Below are positions 12,118 to 24,372 of a stretch of DNA of 64,000 nt, piece by piece (within the stretch, counting starts at the first letter, position 1; each line of letters starts with the position of its first letter). This DNA comes from Hofstenia miamia (lineage: Eukaryota > Xenacoelomorpha > Acoela). The stretch is from assembly GCA_004352715.1 (NCBI GenBank), contig SCFE01000062.1:537696-601695 (forward strand), read 5' to 3'. The notes below the pieces were generated by a model. That model did no database searches. It was not told where the DNA came from and worked only from the letters and a program-made list of their open reading frames with translations. A program made the position numbers and the translations under genes.

Positions 12118-12906
12118 TCATGCTGGTATCCCTCTCAGCTCGGGGAACTCACCAGTTCCCTTCTGTGCTACTGCTCCTCCCCACTTTGGTACTCCCAACT
12201 TCTCCAAGTATCTCTTATGCTTCTTACTCACTGCTCCTAGTGCTCCTACAATTACCGGGACTACTTCAACTTTCTTTAACTTCCACAGCCTTTCGATTTC
12301 CTCTGCTAACTCTCTGTACTTGTCTATCTTCTCTTTCTCTTTGCTTTCTACATTTCTGTCCTTTGGTACTGCTATGTCTATCACTGTTCCTAATCTTTTC
12401 TCTTTGTCTACCACTACTATGTCTGGCCTCCGTGCTTCTATCACTTTGCTTGTCTGTATGTTGAAATCCCACAGTATCTTAACCTTCTCATTTTCTATGA
12501 CGCCCTGTGGCTTGTGCTCATACCACTTGTCTCCTGCTTCTAACCCGTGCTGCCTGCTCAAACTCCAATTTACCATTCTTCCCACCTTGTCGTGCCTGAA
12601 CTTATACTCATTCTGTGCCAACTTCTCACACCCTGCTATCAGATGATCTACTGTCTCCGCCTCTTTCTTACATAGCCTACACTTATCGCTTACTTCTACT
12701 CTTCTGTCTATATGCTTCTTCACCCAGTTTGTTCTTATTGCTTGCTCCTGTGCTGCCATTATCAGTGCTTCTGTTTCTGTTTCTCTCTTCAGTCCTGCCT
12801 TCTTTAACCACTTGTTGCTCTCTTCTCTGTCACACTTTTCTGTGTTCCTCCAGTATTCTCCATGCATTGCTTTCTGCCTATACCTTGTTTGTCTCTCTGA
12901 TTCCAT
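12118..12906 (-). pseudogene. RLE retrotransposon zinc knuckle and restriction-like endonuclease
   Basis: This is the longest intact frame of fragment A (262 codons). Residues 1-70 form a basic linker. A C-X2-C-X7-H-X5-C knuckle comes next, then WYEHKP and KILWDFN. The PD-(D/E)xK nuclease core RPDIVVVD...DIAVPKD follows, and then the GALGAVSKK C-terminal block. The nuclease would nick the target for target-primed reverse transcription. It is part of a larger broken polyprotein, not an independent gene. Confidence 0.82.
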
Positions 12907-12998
12907 CCTACTCTGGTATATCTTCTTTCCTTCACTCTCAGTTCTTATCTTCCTTAACTCCTTAGTGACCTCCAGTATTGACCCTCTAGGTTGTGCTT

Positions 12999-13589
12999 CT
13001 ACATATACTCTTTTAGCCCTAGTGCTTCTGCTTCTACAGTTTCCTCCACACTTAGCAATCCTTTCCCTCCTTTATGCCTTGCCATGTACAACCTATGCAC
13101 ATCTCCATTTAGGTTGAAAGCCCTCTCTGCTGCTAGTACCTTCCTTGTCTCTCTGTCTAGCTCCCTAAGTTCATTCTTGTTCCATCTAACTATTCCTGCC
13201 GAATATCTCAACACTGGTATCGCCCATGTATTAATTGCTTTTATACTATTCTGTCCATTCAATGCTGACTTCTGTAGTACCTTCCTTACTCTTCTCTTGT
13301 ATTCTTTCCTTAGCCTCATCTTCATTTCCTCGTGATCTGTTCTGTCTTTCTCTATCACACCTAAGTACTTGTACCCCTCTTTAACTTCCTCAATATTATC
13401 CCCATCCACACACTTGCCTCTAGTCATTGTCACTGCTGCACACTTTCCTAATCCAAACTCCAACCCTGAATCTCTGCTTGCCTTCTCCAATGTCTCCACT
13501 TGCTTCTGCAACATCTTCCTTGAACTAGCGTACATCTTCAGGTCGTCCATGTACCACAGGTGACTCACTGCTCTACAATTCTTCTCCAT
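12999..13589 (-). pseudogene. RLE retrotransposon reverse-transcriptase palm/thumb
   Basis: The 196-codon frame contains the LWYMDDLKMYA catalytic box, then GLGKCAAVTM and the YKYLGVIE block that follows the palm in LINE reverse transcriptases. The upstream FQGDSLAPLLF motif lies in another frame across a frameshift near 13625. Downstream, a frameshift near 12998 separates it from the endonuclease frame. Confidence 0.85.
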
Positions 13590-13779
13590 CTTATACCCTA
13601 TGCCTGTCTCCTTTAATTTTCTGTGATAGGTATTAAGCTAACTACAAACAGTAGTGGCGCTAAGCTGTCTCCCTGGAATATACCCCATCTAAACCTCAAC
13701 CTATGCCCATCTATCTCAGTCTGCCACTTACCCATCTCTCTCTCTAGAAACTCAACCCATTTCTGCGTGCTTATTTTTA

Positions 13780-13803
13780 ATATTATTATTATTATTATTA
13801 TTT
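13780..13803. repeat. (ATT)n microsatellite
   Basis: A trinucleotide run abuts the truncated end of RLE fragment A. It may be the (AAT)n tail of a further element copy, since such tails close these elements. Confidence 0.8.
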
Positions 13804-14329
13804 ATGTAATTTAATTTTGAAATATTGTGTAGCTTATGTTTTGTCAAGATGAAAGAGTCAATTTGTTTAGGTCGAATGTCTGGGATACTAAAATATTCCA
13901 ATCGGCTTTACCTAGTATATGACAATATTTCAGGTTGTCGTGCTCAAATTATGTTTAAATTCCTAAATATAGTATGTCTATATTTTTCATGAAAATTCAA
14001 TCAGTATCACTAAGCTTCAACTAAATTTTTCAAAACAGTAAAAAATTAAGTACACCATTATTTTTGTGTAAAAGTTTAAATAATGAATGAGTGCACATTC
14101 GAATTTTCAGAAATATAATTACTGAAAAATTGTGAAAAAATCTGATACTCCTACATAACAAATTAGACCCCTATTTCAAATGTGCATTGCAAAAATTTTT
14201 GGAAAATCGAAAACTGTGGGGCCTGAATATAATTCATATTGCATCTAGAGCATGTATATATATATATATATATATAGCCATTTTTAATTTGTTTCCCTAT
14301 ACTTAGCAACAATCACCATAAACTCATGA

Positions 14330-14368
14330 TTTATAATTTAAGCTCGGGGTGGAAACTAACGTATTCAG

Positions 14369-14416
<48 letters not shown>

Positions 14417-14455
14417 CTGAATACGTTAGTTTCCACCCCGAGCTTAAATTATAAA
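14330..14455. repeat. 126-bp perfect palindrome with AT-repeat centre
   Basis: The arm beginning TTTATAATTTAAGCTCGGGG is mirrored exactly by its reverse complement ending at 14455. A (TA)n tract forms the centre. A single N at 14456 immediately follows the right arm. It is either a true cruciform-forming sequence or a join artefact. Confidence 0.85.
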
Positions 14456-17400
14456 NATATATATATATATATATGTTTTCTAATATTGCCAATATTTTAT
14501 AGTATTTCAATTAACAAGGTATTTATATTGCAAATTAAATTCCTTTTCCGTTTGTTATCATTCGAGTTAAGTGATCTTCCATGAGATATTTCCATTCATT
14601 TAATCCAAGGCTTAATGTTTCATTTTCAATTTTGATTCTCATTTAATTCGTCTGTAACATTTGAGAAATGTTTATGAGGTATCATTGGCAATCAAACACG
14701 TGATTGACATTTTCAAAGGATAAAATTCCCATCTCCTACACTATTTTCCATTTCCTAATAAAAATTGCGTTGTTGGCAACATATGTTGGAATATCTGTTG
14801 GATCAATAGAAATAAGTAAAACAATTAATACATAAAGTAAGTCATGTGTTTGTTGATTAATCTGGTAATAGAGTTAATTTAGCTTAAATTCCATACCATA
14901 ATTTCTGCTGAATAAAAATCGTCATTATTTGTATATTCATAAGTCTAGCAAAATTCAATGAGCTCCTAAAGCATTGTGGTTTTAGTATTTACGAAAGAAG
15001 TCGTTCATTATTTCCAACTTTTCATGCGAGACGTAATTTATGGGATGAGCATGTCTAAATATAGAGCAGAAGTAATTTATCTCATTCGGAGATGGTATTG
15101 AAATTCGTCTCATATACTTGTACGATGGCGATAGACACTACTAATTTATCACACGTTTATGTAATATGATTTTCCATTGTATATAAGATAACAGAATTTT
15201 TAATAGGGTGAGTTTTCAAAGCAGTCATGAATATGGACTCGGTTCGGATATTTTTGTTGCAAATCCTTTGAATTTTGTTATTGGAGCATTTTTGATAAAT
15301 AAATAAGCAATCATCCAATTGTTTGCGAATGTCATATAATTACAAGCTACGTGGGCTACCAACCAATCGTTAGTTATAGATTTTAGCAAATACATTTGAT
15401 TAACAATTTTTTCATCATAGTAGAAGATCTTTTTCTGTTTTGCCTCTCAGACTCTCCAACCGGCCAGAGCCCAATTACAAAATGGTGTTAAGCCTACAGG
15501 TTCATAAAAAGCTCTCTTTAACAACAAATCTATAACATCATCTAAATATATCAATTTGATAGAATACCAAAAAGAAATGCTTTTGTAAATTTTTGTTCCT
15601 GTTGTATCAATAATCACTACTAATAACTTTTGCGTAACATTGGATTTCCATGGTTTACACTACGAGTGCTTCCTTATTGATGTGCATATATTTTATCATA
15701 ATACAAATACAAGTATTTTAATTAATGATTAGAAAAAATTATGTGGCCTAATCTTCATGCATTATTACATAACGGATTATTTTGCTTAAGAATACATTAG
15801 TTTAAGATGTCAAATCTTGATACTACCAAAGTGGCAAAGCCAGTCGCATATTGTGATCCACTATCTGACCAGACCAATGGGTCACACAGTCAAACAGTAA
15901 AATTGACTAAATACTTTAGTTTTTTAAGTATTGGAACTTCAGCTTTCAAACTGGATTGGATTGGGTTGAGGTGTTTGTCATCCTGAACACCTACTTCTGT
16001 ATTTCATAGAGAATGCTGATCATCGAATTTCACTATTCACAAAAAACATGAATTCAAAATGATTTCAAGTTGTAAATTAATGAAAAATTCATGAAATCCC
16101 TTGTTTTTTCTAACAATCTTTGAAATTGTTTTCTCTTGGTCAGACCCGAATGCTTAAAATTGATCATTGTAATTCCTATGAGTTACCATATACTTTCATA
16201 ATTTTGAATTCGAAATCTTTCTTTTAAATATTTACGCTGGAATTATAAAAAATTACTTCCTTGATCACCTCTATATATACTAGATTTATAAAATAATCAA
16301 CAATTACAGCAAAATGTTTTTAAATTTTCGTAATAAATTTCATCAATGAATCTAAGATACTGCAGTCTTGAAATTTAGCCTGGAAATAGGTACAATTTTT
16401 ATTTTCCAAAAAATAAATAAAATGTGTATTCAGAGATTCAGAGACGCTGTTTTTTACTCACATTTTCTAATGCATCGGTAATTATCATTCTTTTATTGGG
16501 ACTTCTAGTTTCCAGATCGGTTTCGACTTTCAAACTTTGCTGATATCATGCGTATACATACGTGTGCATACAATCATCATAGACTACTACAACATAAAGG
16601 TCATTAAAATCGAAGACATTATGACGCATGCGGGTATCACTTATAAGTTACTAACGGTATTACATACTAGAGCGCTAACTAAAAATTATAAAAAGGATGC
16701 ATTTATGCTATAAAATTGCTATATAGTAGGATATAGTTCATGCTTTTATAACTATATTTCAGTTTTTCTGCTTTAATAGCAATTCATACTGTTTTATCTC
16801 CATTTGTCATGCATAATGATTTCATTACATTTACAATAACGAATTAGCTTTCAGCAACTTGTAAATAATCTGTTTGAGTGAATACTACTTACACCTAAGC
16901 TTGCTTGTCTTTCGACAGAGTTTACCAAGTAGGGTCATTGTAAGCAAAATTCAGTGCCCTTTACACTTGTGCCTTATAATTGTGATAAAATAAAAATTTG
17001 AAGCTGCATCTAACATATTTTAGTCGTGGTCATTCAGTTCTTAATTGCTCATGATGCTTCAGATTAGGACTTCCTCTATGATAATGAATTATGAATTTTA
17101 TCTACTATAGTAGTCTCTTAGTATTTCCCATTATTAAAAACCCTTACAATTAAAAATGCTTCTAACAAAATTTTCAGAAATGAAAAACTCTTTCTTTCTG
17201 GGGTTTATAATCTCTTTGAATTGTAAATTATAAATACATAAAAGATTTGCTTAACACCTATCGATTTCTTTATTTCAAATTTATTGGACGCAGTAAATTT
17301 TAATACACATATCAATTCAAAGCAACCATTTAATGCTTCACTTGAGACGCCAGCTAAAGAACCAAACAGCAAATGAACTGAGTACATTAATGCCTTAAGT

Positions 17401-20400
17401 TTAAATTGTAATTCGGTTTTATTATAATGGCGAATAAACTATTACCTAGGGAATGAATATTTAAGAGGCACTAAAATTGGAAACTTTGTTTTACAGTTAA
17501 TATATTCCTTCTCAATTACAATTCAATTGCAAATTGACTCTTACACAATAAAATGTCTAGCAATAATTTCCAAACTTTACAAACAAAATTTAGACATTTA
17601 TTTTTCGTCTAATACGTTAAGTTATAAAAATTTAAAAATTTTCCATTGTTTTTAATTAATTAATTTCTTAGGTGTCACTTTTTCATTTTCTGTGATAACA
17701 AAAAAATTATTATAAAAAATGTGAATGTGATCAAATTTATTGCTGCTATTATTTCTTGATTCATTTGTTTTTCAAATATAGTGATTAACACTTATAAAGC
17801 TCTAAAAATGTAAAATTATGCAAATTCACTTAATTTATAAAAAAAATTTTATGATAATTTTGGTTTCGGACTTTTACTGTCCTTGAAGATTTAAGTTGTT
17901 GGTTTTCGATTTTTTATTAGCTTTGTTATATTTTTTTTTACTTTGACAAATAATTGGATCTTCTTACCTTTAATAAAACTTTTTCAGCTTATTAAAATTT
18001 ATTAAAGTTTGATTTTTTTATATCTGGGTGCAGCTTGTTCTATAAATCAATTATAAAATTGGTGAACGATTTTTCTCCAATTTTATTTTTAAATATTATT
18101 TTGTGATATGTCTTAGTTCATGTATGAAAATTTTTTATTTAATTTTAATGAACATTTTTTCCAAAATAGTAAGAGGCAATAAAATTTCAATATGTATTCT
18201 AATGATTTTATATTATGCTTCTCTAATATTTTTTTATTTATTTTCTTACAAATTTAGTAAATTGCCCAATTAATTATTTTTTTCAAGTTTTTTAAATATT
18301 TTCTCTGAAACATTACTAAATAAAGAAGAATATCAAAAGTATGATTGTATAAGAGACCTTAGTAATACTATCTTCTATTTCATTGGTGCAATAAGTTCAA
18401 TCTTAGTTAACAATTTAACATTGTGGACCATTTTTTCGTAGTTGCATTGATCTAATCTGTAAAGTTTAGTTTCTTCTCATCTTCAAAATTTTTGAGATAT
18501 TTTTTTAAACTGAGTTCTTAATTTTTTATGAGAAATAGTATAACCGAAGACCAAATCAATACACGATTATAAGAAAATTAATATAATTACGAAAAGAAAC
18601 GTAGTCTAGATTTGATAGAAGCAGCTATCTCGCTTGCGAGGAAGTTGAGGGGTCATATAGGGGCTAAGCTTCTTACAAACTGTCAAAATATTGTAAGAAT
18701 AGACCCCTAACAAATATTTTATCATCTTTATTTTTAATTTGTTCTATAAAATATTGTTCTTTAACCAGAATAATCAATATTGCATTTTTTAACGTCCTTT
18801 AATTAATTCTAGTTCCGACAATTTACTAAGTTAAGCAATTTTAAATTATATAATTATATTCTTAGTATATAATTACATAATTACATATAATTGCATCTTT
18901 CTCATATAAAAATGTTATATTCCACTTATTATTTCTTACAATATTTGTTGTTATTTTATTATGCAGTGGAAGGAAATTAATTTCAAATATTTTTTAATAA
19001 TACCTATTAACAAAGTTGAAAGATGTGATGCACTTGAAATTGGCTTTGAAATTCTGTCTTTTTAGTCAGTACATACATTACATACTTTCTGAACTTACTT
19101 TTCTGAATATAAGGTCAATATCTCAAATTGTTATGAAATATGTTTTGAAATAATAATTATATAATTTTATGAAATTATATTTTGCAAGTTATGGAATTTC
19201 CCAACTAAGCCAATCATTTTAAAGGCTTTTGGACAGTAACACAAATACACAGTTAGTTGTAAAAGAGAACATCGTTTAAAAGATTTAACCCTTAAAAATA
19301 TGAAAAAGATACTTAAAAATATAGTTTGCAAATGATGCTTATAAATTTAAATAATTAACATTAGGACCATCTTCATAAGCAGAAGTTATTCTGATTTTTC
19401 GTTCCTAAGACAGTTTTCAACTGGCTATCGCAAGGTCCACTTGTTATTTCAATTTCTACAGGTGAATTACCTAAGCCACCTAAGCACATAATTTGTGAGC
19501 TACTTTGGTATCGGATTGTATTATTCGTAATGATAAAACCTTAGTTAGATAAAATAATTTTTCTATGCAGTTTTGTCTTGAGGCTTTAATTTTCAGAGCG
19601 TGCATCACAGAAAGCGTAATTGATGGGCAGCGGCCTTCTTATCAATGGCAATCAATCGAATAATTGTCGCCGTTAGCAGCGATCCAAATCAAAATGTTCA
19701 CAACTGCTAAGAACGGACGAATACTGTTTTTAGATTAAGAAAATATGTCAGAGAGCAATTGCATTCCCATCCAAAAATGAAACGAGATCTCTATTATCTG
19801 CCAATGTTTTAGATTTTAATGCGACTCTTGCATTTTCTTTGTTTAATGCTTTGTCTAGACTTATTATTTAATTAGATATAAATAATACATTGGGGTTAGA
19901 CTATTTTTGTCAATTGATATGTCAAATACAATGAACATATCATAAGTACATACACTTAATGTAATTAAATACAAATTTTGAAATAAATTACTCAAGTATA
20001 CTAAATGTTGATGGGGGAGCATTCACATACAATTGTTGGAATTTTAAGATTTTTTTCTAAAAATGGAATCTCATCCTAGCCGAATTTTAGATTTAGAAAA
20101 TGGAATTAAATACCCGAAATTTAATTATTTTTTATAAAGTTTACAGAATGTATCCACAGTACTTGAGAATAAGATCTAAGTCGAGTTAATATGTATAAGT
20201 TTTCTAAAATCAAAATAAGAGCTTTTAATATATTCTTTGATTGCTTCCAATATGGATTAGGGCAGTAAAATTGCTATTATTTTTTCATTTATTTAAAAAT
20301 ATCTTTTATTAAATTATGAAGTCCTTCGTTTTTCCAAAAATCCTGGGTTGTTTATTGTAACGTCATAGCCTCAAAAATAGTTAAAGTACCAATTTTGTAA

Positions 20401-21057
20401 AAAAACACACGTACATTATATCTTAAGCGGAGTACAAAGTAACACCTTTTATACCCATAGTTTATATGGTTTCGTCTAAACCGGTTCGGCAAACTCTAGT
20501 AAAGTTACACACATCAAATAGTCAGGTAAATAGAGGAAGACCACCAAAACCACAGTGTAACCACCGCAGCCAAGAGACTCCACATTATGGTTAATAGACA
20601 TTCATAAGAAATTTTAAAATCACGTTTAGTTTAACCTAGCTAAAATTTGTAGAGTGTAAGTTAGAACAATATGTAGATCAAGATCGCCAAAATATAAATA
20701 AAATTATTGCATGCTTTCTTTACCACCATGTGGGTGATTTTACCTTGCCTTCGGCAACTACAGCATGATCTATATCTCAACAGTGAAATGGCACATATTT
20801 GTTTACAGGATTTTAAAACATTTCAAAACTGTGGTTGATCGTAAAAATAGTACTCGTCTGACGTGAATATTAATTTAAACTGAAGTGCGCCACTTAAATT
20901 TATTTCCCTGTCACTTGTTCTTGTCTACGCTGATTGACAGCTTTACTTAGTTATTTGATTAGAATTTTGGTTTACTTCTATTTATCTGCTATCACTTTTA
21001 CTTAAGTTTATTCCCATATCCACATATTGCATAATGTCAACTTTACTCGACATTAAA

Positions 21058-21326
21058 AATCTATACGCAATTTAACATCGTCCTGACAGAAGAAATTATT
21101 TTTGTTCTAATCTCCACTTCCTTTGATTCAAGGGCAGCATAATACGAATACATTAATGCCATATAATTTTCTTCAGAAATCNNNNNNNNNNNNNNNNNNN
21201 NNAATCTATACGCAATTTAACATCGTCCTGACAGAAGAAATTATTTTTGTTCTAATCTCCACTTCCTTTGATTCAAGGGCAGCATAATACGAATACATTA
21301 ATGCCATATAATTTTCTTCAGAAATC
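21058..21326. repeat. Assembly gap flanked by an identical 124-bp overlap
   Basis: Bases 21058-21181 recur as 21203-21326 across 21 N. This is the signature of two overlapping contigs placed side by side, so the true sequence probably contains the segment once. Confidence 0.85.
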
Positions 21327-22501
21327 AAGAAACTTGTTAAAAGCAGTATCATCTGAAATGTAATGCCTAAAGAAGGTTTGCGAGTACTTTTATGGATCTC
21401 TGTTATCGAATTTCTCTCCAAAAATCAATAATGGAATTGAAAGCATTATATTTGTTATGACATCAACGTTAGTAACTAAATCAATTCCTGACTTAAATTC
21501 TTTTCCCAGTAACTCCACCAAATCTCTATTTAAAGAAGACTAAGTCAAAGTAGGGTTCTTAATGGCATCCCTAGATTTTTAATTATTAATCTAAATTCAA
21601 TGGTAGAATTTTTATTTTTTTGCAGATTTAGACACCTTCAAGATCAACTCTAAGCTTAAACCGTTTTTATAACTGTCAAAATTGATTACTAATACATAGC
21701 ATTTGTGTCGACCAATATGATAAAAAATGATTTTACTGCACGAAAGGATATTCTGAATAAATCTTATACATATATTTTACGAAATGAAATTCGACAATGT
21801 TTTAATAGTACCCCATGGAATATTTAATTAATAAGCACTCGTATTTATAAAACACAAAAGATGTTTGTTCTCTTAATTCATATTATATATCATTTTTTGA
21901 ACTGTGCATATATATATATATTATATAATTTTATCGCAGATTTTTTAATTACAATTCTCTTGTTGTAATATTTCTTTTGAAACAACTTTTTATTTTGTAT
22001 TTTTTGTGTTGAATATAATCGCATGTAAACCCCAAAATATAAGACGTCTCGAAGCATCTACATGAAGTGTGCAGTGTCCCTCCATCTCTCACCCTTTCCA
22101 CAATAACTAAAAAATATTTATGAACAAGGTTGTGAGATGTATCTGCATTTTAGAGTCTTTTTTTAATATTTTGACAATTTCCCGGGTGATCCACCCGCTT
22201 TTGGTTATTCTAATTGTTCATGACTAAAATGCTTCTTCAGAAAACCTGCGGTTTTCGTTTTTATTTTTTCAATGAAGTTGAATGATATTTTAAATTTCTT
22301 AAAAAATTCACAAACTTATTTATATTGTAAATAAATCAACATAGGTCTTTGAATTAGAGCAAATTCAGTTTTCCTAACTCTTTATTTTGAAATTTAAGAA
22401 CTCCACTTCCGGCAATTTAATCCTGTGGTAAGTTAAATATATTTGCTCTAAACCATTTAATGCATGTACAATTAGATATTAATGCCATCATAATTATTAT
22501 A

Positions 22502-22729
22502 CTCCTTCGGTCCCGGAATAATGTTTACATGTTTTCATGACTTTTTATTCCAACATAATATTTCTGCATTAAACGTTTGACGTAATCTTTTTGTAGTCAT
22601 TTTACTTTAGTCTACAGCTAATAAATCCTAATCTATCATGGAAAAGTAATAAAGTTTAAAGTTCACCAAAACCAGTAATAATCGCCAAAGTTTATCCCAT
22701 ATGTAAACATTATTTTGGAACAGAGGGAG
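22502..22729. mobile_element. Stowaway-like MITE
   Basis: The left end is CTCCTTCGGTCCCGGAATAA, continuing TGTTTACAT. The reverse complement of the right end is CTCCCTCTGTTCCAAAATAA, continuing TGTTTACAT. TA flanks both sides (22500-22501 and 22730-22731). Size (228 bp), TA target and CTCCCTCYGT-type termini match the Stowaway group of Tc1/mariner MITEs best known from plants. No coding capacity is present. It lies within VANGL intron 1. Confidence 0.82.
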
Positions 22730-24110
22730 TATTTATTAATAACATTGTCAAGGATAAAATATACACATGAACAACACTTTTACTATTGGGACCTCCGAAC
22801 TTTCTTGATACACTCCTTATTGAAAAATTGTGCGCATGTCACTGGCGTATAAGGACCGATTCCTGCCGTTATTCTACTAATGATCAATTTAATAGATCGA
22901 TAATTTACTAAAATATATGCTATGGGTAGGATGAACCTCTTCATTTAGTCATTATATTGATGTCAGTTTTTAAAGAAATAATAACTACAATATAGAAATT
23001 GAATCTTACACAACGAATCTACATTCATAATTTCTTTAGTCGTTTTTAGTTGATTTCATATCTCTTAGTTTACATCCAATTAAAATTCTTAATATTCAAA
23101 TATTTACTAACATCATTGAACAATGACAACCTCTTTACATCAATCCCATGTTTGTACAATATTTACTTAAGACATCAGAACTTCCATTTCTTTTTTACCG
23201 TCAATAAAGTATTTTATTTTACTTTTCTCAAATCAAATGTTCATAGTTTATGGGAACGAACAGTACAGAAGCATAATGCTTTTTCCACTAATGGTGAACT
23301 AACTTTTCATCGTCACTTAACTATAACAATACTGAGCTACATTCTATTTATCGTTCATATCTTCAATCTAGAGGACATGCACTTATTTCATTAAGCGTTT
23401 CTCCATCATTATTATTCTCATAAAGCAGTTACAATTTTTTTTATTGAACTTGAACAGCCTGGGCAACTTTGAAAAATTTTAATGATCATATAAAAATTTT
23501 TTAAGCGTTTAAAGTTCAAACTATTAAAGCTATGCTCAATCTACAAGCACTACGTGATAGAGAAGAGTTTTTTTTTGTTCTGAGCCCGCGACCTGGCTTT
23601 GTCCCATCGAGCTGTGCCTTTGCGATTCCGCGAACTCTGATTTTGCGCATGAAATGACTTAATGGGTTTGGGATATCCTTGCAAATATCAAGAAACAGTC
23701 AAAGTTCCATGGGCTGAAAACCTTATGAATACATGAACATTAGGTATGGAGAGAATTTAAATCTTTTCTATGAATTCGAAATTTTCAAAAAAAACTTGTT
23801 AATCTTTTCTGCCCTAGCAATACGTTTCAATAGAAATTTTCAGCATTTCACTAAAGTATATTCTTCAATAGACCTGCCCATTCCCCAAATTTTTCAAATT
23901 TGCTAATAAGCTTGGAGAAAATTTTTTGTAAATGTGGAAAAATGGTTTGTCCTTTAAAAATGACACTAGGCGGTGTTAAGATTAAAAAGCAAACATATAA
24001 ACAATTTCATCAGCCTCGTTACCATTATCATTAGAAATCAACTCAAACCTTGTTTTTTTATTATCTTTCGCTCAACGTGGTAGAAGAAATTTTATTTTTC
24101 ATTTCCTTAG

Positions 24111-24372
24111 ATTTATAATGATACCTCGTGTTCTTTGGCGGACATTAGTGTGTGATAATGGCTGCAATGGCATTCTAATCACTCTCACATTTAAGCTCCT
24201 ATTTCTCTTGGTAGGCTGCTGGGCTCTGCATTTCAGAAAGAGTAGGAACACGCTTCCAGCCCCCTCATTGTTCAAAGTGATCGTTTCGGTGTTATTGGTC
24301 GCTGTCTTAGCCATTAGTTGGGCATTTTACTCCTTAAATATCCTCCACAATCGCTTGCAAAAATATGATCAG
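24111..24372 (+). CDS. vangl: VANGL exon: TM1 end, TM2 and TM3
   Basis: The exon lies between a TTTCCTTAG acceptor and a GTTTGA donor. It opens one base into a codon shared with the 8531 exon end. It encodes RVLWRTLVCDNGCNG, then TM2 (ITLTFKLLFLLVGCWAL), a short basic loop HFRKSRNTLP, and TM3 (VIVSVLLVAVLAISWAFYSL). The FKLL...WAL.FR and SW.FY patterns are diagnostic of VANGL proteins. It ends in phase 0 with KYDQ. Confidence 0.93.

Larger units (their letters stand above)
12086..13779 (-). mobile_element. RLE-type non-LTR retrotransposon, 3' part (fragment A)
   Basis: The minus strand encodes, in order, part of the reverse-transcriptase palm (FQGDSLAPLLF near 13650), the catalytic LWYMDD motif (near 13550), the thumb, and a Cys-rich CRLCKKEAETVDHLIAGC zinc knuckle. 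The restriction-like endonuclease follows, with a RPDIVVVDK...VIDIAVPKD core. A zinc knuckle followed by an RLE is the hallmark of R2/NeSL-type LINEs, in place of an N-terminal APE endonuclease. Frameshifts near 13625 and 12998 break the frame, so the copy is inactive. After the stop the minus strand ends in (AAT)n (12086-12101), the usual 3' tail for this group. Its 5' truncation point also abuts an (ATT)n run (13780-13803). Confidence 0.85.
13804..22501. other. Intronic AT-rich sequence without genes
   Basis: Apart from the palindrome at 14330 and the duplicated gap flanks near 21.1 kb, I see no coding, RNA or repeat signal I can support. TA runs occur at about 14258-14276 and 14457-14474. 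Confidence 0.45.
8532..24110 (+). other. VANGL intron 1 (15.6 kb), rich in transposable elements
   Basis: The intron is bounded by GTAAGT at 8532 and a TTTCCTTAG acceptor ending at 24110. It carries a decayed non-LTR element, two RLE retrotransposon fragments, a palindrome, an assembly-gap duplication and a Stowaway-like MITE, each listed separately. The remaining stretches (8.5-10.4, 13.8-22.5 and 22.7-24.1 kb) show no supportable gene. Confidence 0.85.

Noticed and set aside
11232-13563. Plus-strand Ser/Leu-rich open frames across 11.2-13.6 kb
   Set aside because: They are antisense shadows of the minus-strand RLE retrotransposon.
21206-21421. Minus-strand 71-codon frame next to the 21-N gap
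   Set aside because: No recognisable domain, and it overlaps the artefactual contig duplicate.
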